From Acheta domesticus (lineage: Eukaryota > Arthropoda > Insecta > Orthoptera > Gryllidae): a DNA stretch of 64,000 nucleotides. Of the stretch, positions 34,201 to 42,840 are shown piece after piece. Within the stretch, counting starts at the first letter, position 1, and each line of letters begins with the position of its first letter. The stretch covers positions 76,992,698 through 77,056,697 of the forward strand of contig JAHLJT010003656.1 in the NCBI GenBank assembly GCA_031308135.1, in the 5' to 3' direction. The position numbers and the translations under genes were made by a program. The notes under the pieces are model-generated. The model saw only the letters and a list, made by a program, of their open reading frames with translations, was not told where the DNA came from and ran no database searches.

Positions 34201-36445
34201 TGTTTTTAAGTGGTGATAAAGTAACGGAATTGGAACTGCGTTCTGGAGCGACTTCCATGTCAAAACTGTTAATGACGTTCTAGAACTTGAACAAGCTCTT
34301 GTTGGAAGGGCACTCGAATGCGACCCGAACATGGAAATTACATTGTAATTCAAGAGAGAAATAGAATTTGCAACTCTTCCATATCTGGAGATTGAGGCAA
34401 TGAGGAGATGTGAAACAAAGAAAAATAACCAAGTACTATGTCCAATCACTTTCAAAATTGAAATAATATTCAAATATTTTTGTATTTCTTGTTCTGCGGT
34501 TGTTAATTGTGAATTATATTTCTTGTAGTGTTTACTTATTTCTGCTACAATTGTTTGCCAGATTTTTTTCTTTCCCTTTTAAGCACATTTTCGATATCCG
34601 GAAACCTAACCCATCTTTCTTCATTAAAATATTGACTCAACATTCGCGGATTTAATATTCGCTATATTTTTGGAAACCTAACTCTCTAGATTGTTGAGGA
34701 ATTACTATAATTATATAATTCCCCAATATAATCACGTAATAAATATCTTACAATATTTATTTCGAAAATATCATTTGTACTTCTCAAGATGTTTTTGAAC
34801 GATTATTATTGTTATTTTTTCTTAATAATAATAATAATGTCAATAATAATAATAATGTAATAATAATAATGCGATCAAAATGTCGTAACCAAGGAGGCAG
34901 AGAAACGTCTTAAATACAAGAGTTTGGAAATTGAGATCAGCCGAATGTGGGGCGTAAAAGCACAGGTCGTACCGATAGTTATCGGAGCTCTGGGATTTAT
35001 TCCGCAAAATTTGTGTAAGAACTTGGCTAAACTTCCAGGTCATTCAAAAGACCAGATGATAAGTCTCTGGCTTATCTGGACCCCTAAACCAAAAATAAGT
35101 TAGAGCGTAGGCTTCATACAGCGTACTTCATAGAGCGTAGGCTAATAATACAAAAATAAGTTAATAAATTACAAATTACACATTTATTATTATTATTATT
35201 GATAGAGGTGGTAGAAGTGTTAATATTTTTATTGTTAAAGTTGTTGCCATTTTTATCGTGAGTAATGTCACGAAAAGTGCTGTAATAGCAGGTAAATTCA
35301 CGACTCGCGTAGCAAGGAGTGAATTTACCAGGTATCACAGAACTTCGAGTGATATTTAGTGTGACTATTTCACGAATAAACGCATTACATGAATCGAAAG
35401 GATAATATTAATCACAGAAATTACGAAGAAGAGAAACATTACTCAAAATTACTACCGAAAAATGAGAAACGTTTATTCAGCTCCGACTTATCAATCAAGT
35501 AATATTTGAATAACAGCAGAAAATGATTTCAAATATGTTTCGATTTTATAGTATTAAAACTTTCAAAAAAACAATTTTAACAAGGCTACTTACGAGAACA
35601 TTAATTAAAAACACAATTATTAAAGTTGTAGGAAGTTTAGTTTTCCACGTCTTGGTCTTCCGTGGAAGTATTTGAAATGGAAGATGTGCAAGCGGAATTA
35701 GCAGCGGAATTCGTCAATTTCGAATGGAGTGAACACACATGTGTACTCATTAAAGTATTTTCCTGAAAATTTTTGGTTGCAACGTTCCACATAGTTTTGA
35801 TAGCATATTCTTTGTACTCTTCGCCATCTAATCTTCTCATATTAGTTGCCTACAATATGTGTAATTTCTTCATTTATAGTTTGTGCTGTCCATTTGTATT
35901 CTCTTTCTTCCCCAAATTCTTGAAATTGCTTCCACACACTTTCTCTGTTCTTTTCGATGCTTTTCGACACTGAATATTTAATAATAGATTCTATTTCAGA
36001 GTTTTAAACATTATCAAAGCGACACATTTTAATCTTAAATTGACGCGTACAAGCCATTTGGACCTGAAACAATTGCTATTGTTATCTTAAAAAGGTAAAC
36101 AAAGTTATTACAGCGGAGTGCGAAGGTAAACAATGTGATTATCGTAAATGGTCTGGGATTGGTTTTATTTGAATATATCCTTGCTTATCATTGGTTACTT
36201 ACAACAAGGACAGACATAATGAGAGTGAAATAGTCATGAAAAAAGCATTTTTTTAGAAATACATTTGCAATTGATTTTTTTCAGGAGACACTTTGGAGGC
36301 TGCTGGATTTAACGAATGGCATACAAATCAGCCGAATAACTACGACGGTAATCAGAACTGCGGTACATTCACGAGGACTGAGGGTAAACTAAATGACTGG
36401 CAATGCACAGGTTCACAGCCTTACTTCTGCGAGTTCGAACTGTGA
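28147..36445 (+). CDS. Secreted C-type lectin, hemolymph LPS-binding-protein type (4 exons, 232 aa)
   Basis: Spliced reading: 28147-28296, 30126-30255, 32228-32485, 36285-36445. The product starts with a signal peptide (MFHRLLLLAVAASVIAS, cleavage near residue 17), then an N-terminal domain (C26, sequon N42-A-T, C78) and a carbohydrate-recognition domain from about residue 103 ('PPGYELVPGVGWY') to the end. The domain has the W-x-x-A-x-x-x-C start (C129), 'GAHLAVLNS', a calcium/sugar motif Q195-P-N, 'LND' in place of WND, and C205, C220 and C228, giving the two canonical disulfides C129-C228 and C205-C220. Proteins of this family bind microbial surface sugars and act as opsonins or aggregation factors in insect hemolymph. 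Order, phases, length and all six cysteines fit the family, with no stops or frameshifts. The ligand cannot be fixed: QPN is neither the mannose-type EPN nor the galactose-type QPD. Confidence 0.88.
28325..28985 (-). repeat. (TTTA)-tailed repeat family, copy B, in lectin intron 1
   Basis: Starts about 30 bases after the exon 1 donor with 'tttttatttatttatttatt', then 'acgtcaaaaaacagtaaaat' and the shared blocks through 'tagtctctaatttatagaaa'. Same orientation as copies A, C and D. Confidence 0.85.
28986..30125. other. Lectin intron 1, remainder
   Basis: AT-rich intron sequence. Its notable content is the perfect inverted repeat at 29274-29448; no coding exon is recognisable. It ends in a good acceptor (ttctttctgtattgcag). 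Confidence 0.6.
29274..29448. repeat. Perfect 70-bp inverted repeat with 35-base spacer
   Basis: 29274-29343 and 29379-29448 are exact reverse complements over all 70 bases; the spacer is 29344-29378. A 16-base direct repeat (atcattattgcttatt) lies at 29222-29237 and 29447-29462, flanking the structure. Confidence 0.97.
30126..30255 (+). CDS. Lectin exon 2: second half of N-terminal domain
   Basis: Acceptor ttgcag|ACT at 30125/30126 and donor TAA|GTAAGT at 30255/30256. It contributes 43 codons plus one base (phase 1), reading 'TDVVLPSGKGRKSKISEEF' onward to 'TTELI'. It supplies C78, which probably pairs with C26. The first base of the split codon joins TT of exon 3 to give isoleucine. Confidence 0.82.
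30420..31025 (-). repeat. (TTTA)-tailed repeat family, copy C, in lectin intron 2
   Basis: 'ttattttttatattttacgt' followed by 'caaaacagttaaaaactgtg' and the family blocks 'tatccagaagcaaaacaagg' and 'tgtatagaaacagttatgca'. The tail is degenerate compared with copies A and B. Confidence 0.85.
31385..31465 (+). repeat. tRNA-like SINE head fragment in lectin intron 2
   Basis: 'tgcgagttcgaatcccgcat' at about 31430 is a perfect RNA polymerase III B box in a TψC-arm context. The upstream part does not fold as a complete tRNA cloverleaf, so this looks like a SINE head, of a different family from the long one. Confidence 0.5.
31679..32128. mobile_element. Foldback element with ~110-bp imperfect inverted arms, lectin intron 2
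   Basis: Left arm 31679-31790 ('gcccagcgctgggcgccgca', 'taagatacgt', 'gaggctagttc') and right arm 32018-32128 are imperfect inverses. It ends about 100 bases before exon 3. No coding content; target-site duplication not resolved. Confidence 0.6.
32228..32485 (+). CDS. Lectin exon 3: first half of carbohydrate-recognition domain
   Basis: Acceptor ttctttttag|TTC and donor TTCG|GTAAGT. It encodes 'PERRMAPPGYELVPGVGWY' and continues through the W-x-x-A-x-x-x-C helix, 'GAHLAVLNS' and 'AHIGFSDLIEGQYRTIF'. The ATG at 32242 is an internal methionine, not the start. It is markedly GC- and CpG-rich compared with the flanking introns. Ends in phase 1. Confidence 0.9.
32535..33056 (+). repeat. Long tRNA-derived SINE, near-complete copy, lectin intron 3
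   Basis: Head 'agtggctcagagcattaagt', B box 'aggttcgaatccc', full body and tail 'aatcatcaatcaaa'. It starts only 50 bases after the exon 3 donor. Confidence 0.9.
33066..33247 (+). repeat. Long tRNA-derived SINE, 5' fragment
   Basis: 'ggagatggctaagtatcaac' (A box), 'agggttcaagacc' (B box) and the first body blocks to 'cggtagttttccgtg'. The rest is missing. It follows the preceding SINE by 10 bases in the same orientation. Confidence 0.85.
33821..34707. mobile_element. pogo/Tigger-like DNA element (887 bp), lectin intron 3
   Basis: Left end cagtaatcccttaacatccg and the right end (reverse complement tagtaattcctcaaca) match the pogo-type terminus. TA dinucleotides flank both sides (33819-33820, 34708-34709). 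'attcgcg' words recur near both ends. Interior frames such as 'VLELEQALVGRALECDPNM' could be transposase debris, but no catalytic domain is identifiable. Confidence 0.75.
34796..34872. repeat. (AAT)n/(ATT)n microsatellite
   Basis: Runs of aat/taa units interrupted by gtc and gt, preceded by 'attattattgttatt', so partly inverted. In lectin intron 3. Confidence 0.93.
35640..35968 (-). pseudogene. Decayed coding fragment, probably transposon-derived, antisense in lectin intron 3
   Basis: Minus strand reads 'SIEKNRESVWKQFQEFGEER' and 'TINEEITHIVGN', then a stop; after a frame change it reads 'MRRLDGEEYKEYAIKTMWN' to 'DQDVEN'. The amphipathic, charged pattern with W-K-x-F and 'LDGEEYKE-x-x-I-K-T-M-W-N' resembles the N-terminal region of multicopy insect proteins that I associate with Crypton-like elements. 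I cannot name the family with certainty. At least one frameshift and stop make it non-functional. Confidence 0.4.
36285..36445 (+). CDS. Lectin exon 4: second half of carbohydrate-recognition domain
   Basis: Acceptor ttgattttttttcag|GAG at 36284/36285. It completes the split glycine codon and reads 'DTLEAAGFNEWHTNQPNNY' to 'LNDWQC' and 'YFCEFEL', then TGA at 36443-36445. It holds the long-loop QPN motif, the LND motif and three of the four canonical cysteines. Confidence 0.9.
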
Positions 36446-36563
36446 TTCAAAGCCAATGGAAGGACTGTAAATAGAAAAGAAAAATGAAAATGGGTGATCT
36501 GTACCATCAGCAAAAAATCATCTATACCTTAATGTTAAATTACATTCAGTACAATAATGTTAA

Positions 36564-36569
36564 AATAAA
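36564..36569 (+). terminator. Polyadenylation signal AATAAA of the lectin gene
   Basis: First AATAAA downstream of the stop codon, 119 bases away, giving a plausible short 3' UTR. The cleavage site is not defined. Confidence 0.7.
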
Positions 36570-38269
36570 TATAACTTCAATTTTATTGAAATCACATACG
36601 TTTTTGAAAATTAATTAAAGATCTCCAAACATTTGTCAAATAATACTTTTTCCCACATTCATTTTTTTATTAAATTCATCACGGACTACGAAATATTCAG
36701 ACTATGACAGAATGAAGAGAGTGGTGCTTAACAAATGAAAACAAAAATACAAAGTTTCTGTGCATTATGAAAAATCAATATATTTTTATTTTGTGTAATA
36801 TCCATATGGTTCTGGCAACTTAAATATTGTGTAAGCTCGAGCAGTGGGAGTTTTAATTAGCTCCATCACTCATTCCTTCAATAGCTTAGTTGAGTGAAAT
36901 TTCATAGATGAATTAACTACAGGTCGTGACACAATGCTATTATGAACGCTAAGGATACCAGAGAGTGCAAATGGTAATCGCGACGCATGCCTGCTGTAGA
37001 AACTGGAAGTCATGCAGAACAGCCGAAAATAATGAATACAAGGTAGCAAATACACTGAGAATTTTCCTACTTTGAAGTTGGATAATAATAGACTAGATAT
37101 TGAACTACAGACTGTATAATATTTGAATGACATAAAAATGAGTGAATATTTAAGCGAAGAAACATACAATCAAAAATTGAAGAACATTCAGGTCACTTCA
37201 AAGGAAAATTAAGCACCGTTCATGATAAGGGCCAGCAATCTGTTAAGAAGTCATAATAGCGTTTATAATAGCCAATACACAGACTCACGGAGCACAGAGA
37301 CGACGGGCAGAAAACACGTCATTAGAGCCCATGGTCCTCCAGGGCTGTGGTGTAGATAGTTATGAGCAAACACACTCATGACCACCAAGATGCAGTGCGG
37401 TGTCAGTAACGACAGGCGCACACAAAGGCGTCATCGTGATCTATATGCAGGGCAATGGCAATTACGAACACATAAGACCCGCTCATGCCCACGCAGATGC
37501 TGAGCGGTACTGGAGGCATCACGAGCACAAAGCGCGTCCTTCTCCCGGTAGGCAGACATTTTCTGTCTCAGAAGGCCAGCAGAGAAGTGAGGCTCGGCCA
37601 TTGCAAGCGGCCACAGGCTCACTGGTCTCAGGGGAGGTTGACGCACTCGTCGTTTGTTATCAGCCAAACAACTACGAGTTTGTTATCAGCCTCCGCGCGT
37701 GTGGCCCAGTACCCGCCGAGCTACGATTCGAATTTACCTTATGTGTGTGCTGACGCTACGTCAAGCCGGCTCATACACATTTTCTCCACGAAAATACGTG
37801 GCAATTAATTCCAAATTGTGGCAATGAATTAGCAATAAATCATTTGACATGTTTGTTTCGGGTGTGCTGACATGGCTGTTTCAGCTTGATGCCCCTTAGG
37901 GGAGCAGAGATTGTGTGGAGCGCTTGGAGAAGACGCGACCTCGGACCGGGTCTGAGCGGGGAAGAGGCATTCCCCTGCACAGGGTAGCCTGGACACAGTG
38001 TGCAGTTGCTTCGCCAGCAGACATAGTCGGAGCTGGCGGCGGTGGACCGAAGAGCAGCGAAGCTCTTTGTCCGGCGTTACAATATTTGACGCTGGTCGGC
38101 GAAGCTTGTCGCGATTGTATCTGGTCTACTGTAGTCTTTGAGAGTAATTTTATCCATAAATCATAATTACAGATCACAACACAGTGATACGATTATTAAC
38201 TGAGAAGACCAGATAGTCCAGATGGATATCGTGACAATTGAATAAAGAAAGTCATCTCCATGAACTTAA
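36570..38269. other. No gene recognised; mixed-composition region
   Basis: AT-rich to 37250, then a higher-GC block 37260-38150. Overlapping open frames on both strands at 37400-38177 (up to 117 codons) are not recognisable. 'ttgaataaag' near 38240 is a possible polyadenylation signal. The block might be an unpaired LTR or old retroelement, but no second copy is present. Confidence 0.35.
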
Positions 38270-38271
38270 TA

Positions 38272-39668
38272 CACTGGTGTTTATGAAAATTGCAATACCA
38301 AGGAGGAGACATACTATTACAATGAAATTTATTCCACAGCTTAGGAATATCACAATATATAAATTATTAGAATTACAGAACTGTATCTGAGTTTCGACCA
38401 TTAGAATTTAGTACGATGTGAAACCGCGCTGCCATCAGAGCCTAAAGACGTCGTGGCGTGGATTCAAAGAAAACCTGGATATGTTGTTTGGGACCACACT
38501 GCCACGCTGTTTTTTTGCAAGACCACAAAGCATCGACAGTGGCTGCAGGAGTAACTGAACGAACGAGTTGCCGACCGATCATATCCTATACATGTTCGAT
38601 GGGCGACATGTCAGGCAAACGTGCAGGCCAGGGAAGTAGTGGTACCAGTCATTCTTTGCAGAAAGCTTGCATGTTCCTTGCCACATGAATTCGGACATTG
38701 TCCTGCTGGTGGCATGAGTAGATGCTTGCAGAATGGGCAGTACCACGGGCTCCCTGATGTACTGGGTGCTGTTCAGATTGTCCTCAATACGTATGAGGCG
38801 AGCTTTGCACATTGTAGGCAAAGGCGTCCTAAAACAGCACACTTGGCACTTGACCGCTATGGCATGGAACAATGCATGCTGGCAGCTTGCGATCACCGCG
38901 GTTCCGTCGAACACGTACGCTACGAATCGCTGTACTACGAATTGAAGGCACTCATCCGAAAACCCTACATTTTGCAACTCAGAACACCAGTGAACATGTT
39001 CACGTGCTCATTGCTGTCTGAGTCGTCGGTGGTTTTTGGTCAAATGAATCCAATGAAGTAGAATCCAGTGGGCGAAGTAGAATCCTGAGGGCTGCCGCCA
39101 GTGCAGCCCTCAGCAAACGGCGTCGAAATGTCGACGCAGGCATGACCACACCCGTTGCAGTGCACAGAAGTCGAGCCATCACTGTGGAAGACCAACATTG
39201 TTCTATTGGTGACGGCCATTCGAGCAAGATGGCGGTCATCTCACGCTGTAGTCACATTGTGTGGCCCAGTACCGCTCGTCGCTGTGCAACACTCTTCAAT
39301 CCACCGGTTCCACATACACATTACTGTCGGGGCAGGGTGCCCCGTTCGAGCCGCAATGAAACGGTATGACAAGCCCGCTTCCCAGAGACCGATCATTCTG
39401 CGCCGTTCGAAAGCACTCAGATGCTGGTATTGCGCCCCTTGGCATCGACGAGGCATACTGGCTTGTACGTCCACGTCATTTGACGGCTCCACACCGACTG
39501 AGTGTGGCGTATCACTGACCCTACTTGCCATACAAAGAAGGGCGCCGCTAGGCCAACGTGCACACTATCTCTATGCAAATTTAATCACATCTCATTCTAC
39601 ATATCCACCAATTTTTTAGGCATTCCGACCATTCCTTCTAGGTGTTGCAATTTTCACTAACACTAATG
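38272..39668 (-). mobile_element. Tc1-type transposon (about 1.4 kb), decayed
   Basis: Inverted ends: left 'cactggtgtttatgaaaatt' from 38272; the reverse complement of the right end reads 'cattagtgttagtgaaaatt'. TA dinucleotides flank both (38270-38271, 39669-39670), as for Tc1/mariner elements. The inside carries a minus-strand transposase in pieces (38579-39531). Length and layout match a single-gene Tc1 element. Confidence 0.9.
38579..39531 (-). pseudogene. Tc1-type transposase, broken
   Basis: The N-terminal part (39531-39241) reads a helix-turn-helix of the Tc1 type: 'YQHLSAFERRRMIGLWEAG', then 'SYRFIAARTGHPAPTVMCMW'. After stops and frame changes, 38977-38579 reads 'VGFSDECLQF', holding the second catalytic aspartate of the DDE core, then 'CQHALFHAIAVKC' and 'RLIRIEDNLNSTQYI'. 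The first aspartate region is degraded and the C-terminal part drifts out of similarity. It would normally cut and paste elements ending in the flanking inverted repeats; here it is inactive. Confidence 0.85.
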
Positions 39669-39670
39669 TA

Positions 39671-40033
39671 CATTTATTTAGAAAGCCGGCTTTCGGCTGC
39701 TTTGCGTCATCATCAGTTTACAAATACAAACAAAATAAAATATAAATTAAATACAAAGTAGGCCTAAATACAAAATAAGACAAGCCCCTTTTTTATCTAT
39801 TGTAATTTTATAATGTGAATTTTCTTAATTTGCATTTCATATCCTGTAATTTCATTTGCTGTAGATCGGTAATAATGCATCTATTATTTATAATAATATC
39901 CACTTTACATTTTATATTTTGTAATTTCATTTGCTACTGGTCTCTATATTAATATCCCCCACCATCCATTCATATTTAGTAATTTTATTTGCTAATTATT
40001 ATAATTTTAAATGTATCTATTATTTATATTAAT
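39671..40033. other. No gene recognised; AT-rich, with a possible element end
   Basis: 39682-39720 contains 'aaagccggctttcggctgct' followed by 'ttgcgtcatcatcag', which looks like the end of some dispersed element next to the Tc1 insertion. The rest is AT-rich. Confidence 0.4.
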
Positions 40034-40390
40034 CCCCCATTTGCACGTACCCGCGCGAGAACTTTCGCACGCTATACCCCACCCTCTTCATTTCCATATT
40101 AAGCCTGTAATATAAATTTTTCTTCAAGACCCTCTTATCCTTCAAGATCCTCTTATCCTCCGATACAGTTTCATAAATCCTGATGTGCGTTGCGATGTGA
40201 GTTGCATTTACATGACAATTTAGATGCTTTTTTTAACCAAATCCTTCACATTTTTAAAGTCAATCTGCAATTCGTGATGTCTCCGTGAAATTCTCTTTCT
40301 TTAGAGACCTCATTTATAAAGATTTTTTGTATGTGAGAGGCACAAAGGGAAGGTATTCCACTGAAATAATATAGGAGACTATTAGTATTA
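40034..40390 (+). repeat. Repeat family R5, copy 2
   Basis: Uninterrupted counterpart of 22262-22960: 'ctataccccaccctcttcat', 'catttccatattaagcctg', 'tctccgtgaaattctctttc', 'gagacctcatttataaa' and 'ataggagac' in order. Confidence 0.75.
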
Positions 40391-40982
40391 ACTAGTGACC
40401 TTCAGCAGCAAAACTGCAGCTGAACAAAACCATTGTGGCAGAAAGTATTGCACACTCTGCTCAAACACAACAAATGAAATATTCTCCTATATCGACGCAA
40501 TAAATTAGTAAATATTTTAACAAAAAAGTCTTCGCCGTGTACTGTAATATCGTGATGTAGAGTTACACAGAACACCAGTTCTTTACATATTAGGAATATC
40601 ATAAAAGTGGATGTTCGATAAACCAACGTGGAGAAAGCAAATATTTACCTCTCTCTTACCAACCTCTTCCTTGGAACCTTGCTGTCGTATGTCGACACCT
40701 GTCATCGCTCTCAGGTGATCGACTGATTTTCCCAGAATGCAAAACCCTGATCAAACGTGTTTCGAATGAAAGATTTGCTTGCATCCACACTCGTTCAAGT
40801 TATCTCAGCTTTTCAGAACAGCTTCTTCGCTAAGTTACGTGGTTCATCTCAGCAACTTTCTCCGTCTCCTGTCACGACTACTTAATATGGTATAATAAAT
40901 ATTTGAAACAGGACTCGAAGGTTAGAATATATCAATCAAATAATCAATACTAACACATGCAGGAGAAACAAGAAGTGAAACA
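40391..40982. other. No gene recognised
   Basis: AT-rich DNA; no supported features. Confidence 0.5.
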
Positions 40983-41590
40983 AAACGTACCCAACAACAA
41001 CTTGAGGTTGCTGAAATGAGGGTTCTGAGAAAAATTACAAATCACATCTACTGGATAAAGAAAGAAACATAAGGAAAGTGTGCAAAATTAAGCCAATTAT
41101 GTAATGAGAAGCAGACCGAAGAAAGGAATGGAACGATCATACTGAAAGAATGGAGGAGAAAGGAATCGTGAGGATTGCTAAAGATGAAAGGCCGAGGGGA
41201 AGAAGAGAAGTTGGTTATCCAAGAAGAAGATGAAAAGGCCCGTTATAATTCTTGGAAAGGAACAAGTCTCATACTTCGTAAAAATATGAAAATGAAGATG
41301 GGTTATTGGCGACGTTGTTGTCAGCTCACGACTCAGGACAGGATAAGGAATGAAGATGTGTCAGCAAGACTAAACATAGGGACCACAATTTTAGACACTG
41401 TGAAGGCAAAGTGCCTACAATGGTGTGGGCATGTGCGTCGAATGGATGAGGGAAAAATAAGCGAATGGACCCCTACAGAAAGAAGAAGAGGGAGACCGAG
41501 AACACTTTGGAAGGATGCAGTAAATAAAGAGATGAACGGAAGAAACCTGCAAGAAGATCGTAGCAATGGAAGCTAGGATGCGATAAGCGA
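40983..41590 (+). pseudogene. Non-LTR retrotransposon (LINE) reverse-transcriptase C-terminal tails, two fused pieces
   Basis: 40983-41215 reads 'KRTQQQLEVAEMRVLRKIT' and, in another frame, 'EWNDHTERMEEKGIVRIAK' to 'GRREVGYPRRR'. 41280-41576 reads 'MGYWRRCCQLTTQDRIRNED', 'ILDTVKAKCLQWCGHVRRM' and 'RRRGRPRTLWKDAVNK'. Both are the post-polymerase tail typical of insect LINEs, with the L-x-W-x-G-H-V-x-R-M and G-R-P-x-x-x-W motifs. Because the 'HV-x-RM...GRP' order occurs twice, these look like tails from two different LINE families joined end to end. Polymerase and endonuclease domains are absent. Confidence 0.75.
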
Positions 41591-42015
41591 CTCTAAGTTG
41601 TAATGAATTCGCAAAATAAAAAATGATCTCAGCAACTATGATTGCAGTAGAAACAAGCAACCTCGCGGGCAATTCAAGGACTGTGGCGCCTCCACGCAAT
41701 AAATCATGCGAACAGACCCGACTCGGCGCTCGGTCGCCGCCGAGCGGTTCCTTCCCCTTCCCCTGCACTCCCCCTTCCCCCCCACCTGCAATTTTAAGCG
41801 GCCGCGGCGCTTGGGGGCAATCGCTCACGCGAATCGAACATGCCGATACGTCACCCAATTACTCCCGCCCCCACCCCTCCCCGGTGGCCCCTTCGCGGCT
41901 CCGCGCTGCCCCTTCCTGTAGAGCGCGCCGCGTGCATTTCAAGCCACCGCGTCAAGCTACACCACACCCTTCTACGCCACACAACACAACGCTACACCAC
42001 ATGACAACACACCGG
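41591..42015. other. CpG-rich patch, then A/C low-complexity DNA
   Basis: 41690-41940 is CpG-rich with C-runs; 41940-42015 is built of 'acaccac'-like words that resume after the SINE at 42453. Open frames here (up to 147 codons) reflect composition. Confidence 0.5.
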
Positions 42016-42452
42016 TAAAGGTGGCTAAGAGTATCGATTGATGGCACTGCAGTGAGTCTGACCGCGAGGTCCTAGGATTTCAGTCCTGTCGCTGGCAGGA
42101 TTTTCAGTACTAGCATGTCTGCTATGTCGAATTTTAGGCGCTGTCGACCACGCCGCGCGCGATCCTTCCTTCCTCTTCCTAGTCCTATCCTCGCCCCTTA
42201 CTTACCCTCACACTCACGTGCACTATACTACCACACTCCCACTTACGGAAGACCAGCCGGAAGATTAGAGCTTGTCCCGGCTGGGGCGGTGCCATTCTGG
42301 TGCAGATACCTGGTATGGGAAAATGCCGACGTAGGTCAGTATCGGATCACGCCAGTCAGCGGGGGAACATCATCACCACCTCCTGCGTGTACTACACTAA
42401 CGGGGCTAATGACCTTAGCAGTTGACGCGCCCGGAATCATTAATCAATCAAA
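42016..42452 (+). repeat. Long tRNA-derived SINE, internally deleted copy
   Basis: Head 'aaaggtggctaagagtatcg', degraded B box 'aggatttcagtcc'; the region between 'ggcgctgtcgac' and 'cacgccgcgcgcgatcc' lacks ~100 bases present in other copies; the tail 'aatcattaatcaatca' is intact. It splits the A/C-rich tract. Confidence 0.9.
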
Positions 42453-42840
42453 AAAACTTCGCGTCACATCATATTATCCCTCCCAGCAGGGCATACCTCG
42501 TTTACTTCAAGACATGCCACGCTATCCCACACCATAAGACATTCCGCGCACACACCTGTCACACATCACAACATGCCACACCAAACACTACCACACTATA
42601 CACCACACACAACATACTTCCCACAACACGCCACATCAAACACTACAACTCAATGCACCACACACCATGCACTCCCCACAACATGCCCCCACAAGGGGGC
42701 GAGTCATTATTTTCCGCCACGCCGCTCTAGACCAAAATACACCAGGCCCCGTCCCTCTCCATCCAGCCGTTCCTTGGCCCATCTCGCCTCGCTTCCCCCA
42801 CATCCTGGCAAGCCTTGCCCTCACTCTTTCCTCAAAACAT
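42453..42840. repeat. A/C-rich low-complexity tract (CACAC/ACCAC words)
   Basis: Dense 'acacca', 'cacaac' and 'acatgcc' words with very little G on the + strand, continuing the tract before the SINE. Probably a degenerate simple repeat. Confidence 0.65.

Noticed and set aside
38579..39061. Overlapping + strand frames (146 codons) opposite the Tc1 transposase
   Set aside because: They are the antisense shadow of the minus-strand transposase remnant.
39690..39722. Hammerhead-ribozyme-like core on the minus strand (ctgatga followed by gaaa)
   Set aside because: The segment between the two core motifs does not form the required stem II, and stems I and III could not be built. A similar ctgaaga...gaaa arrangement at 18460-18490 fails in the same way.
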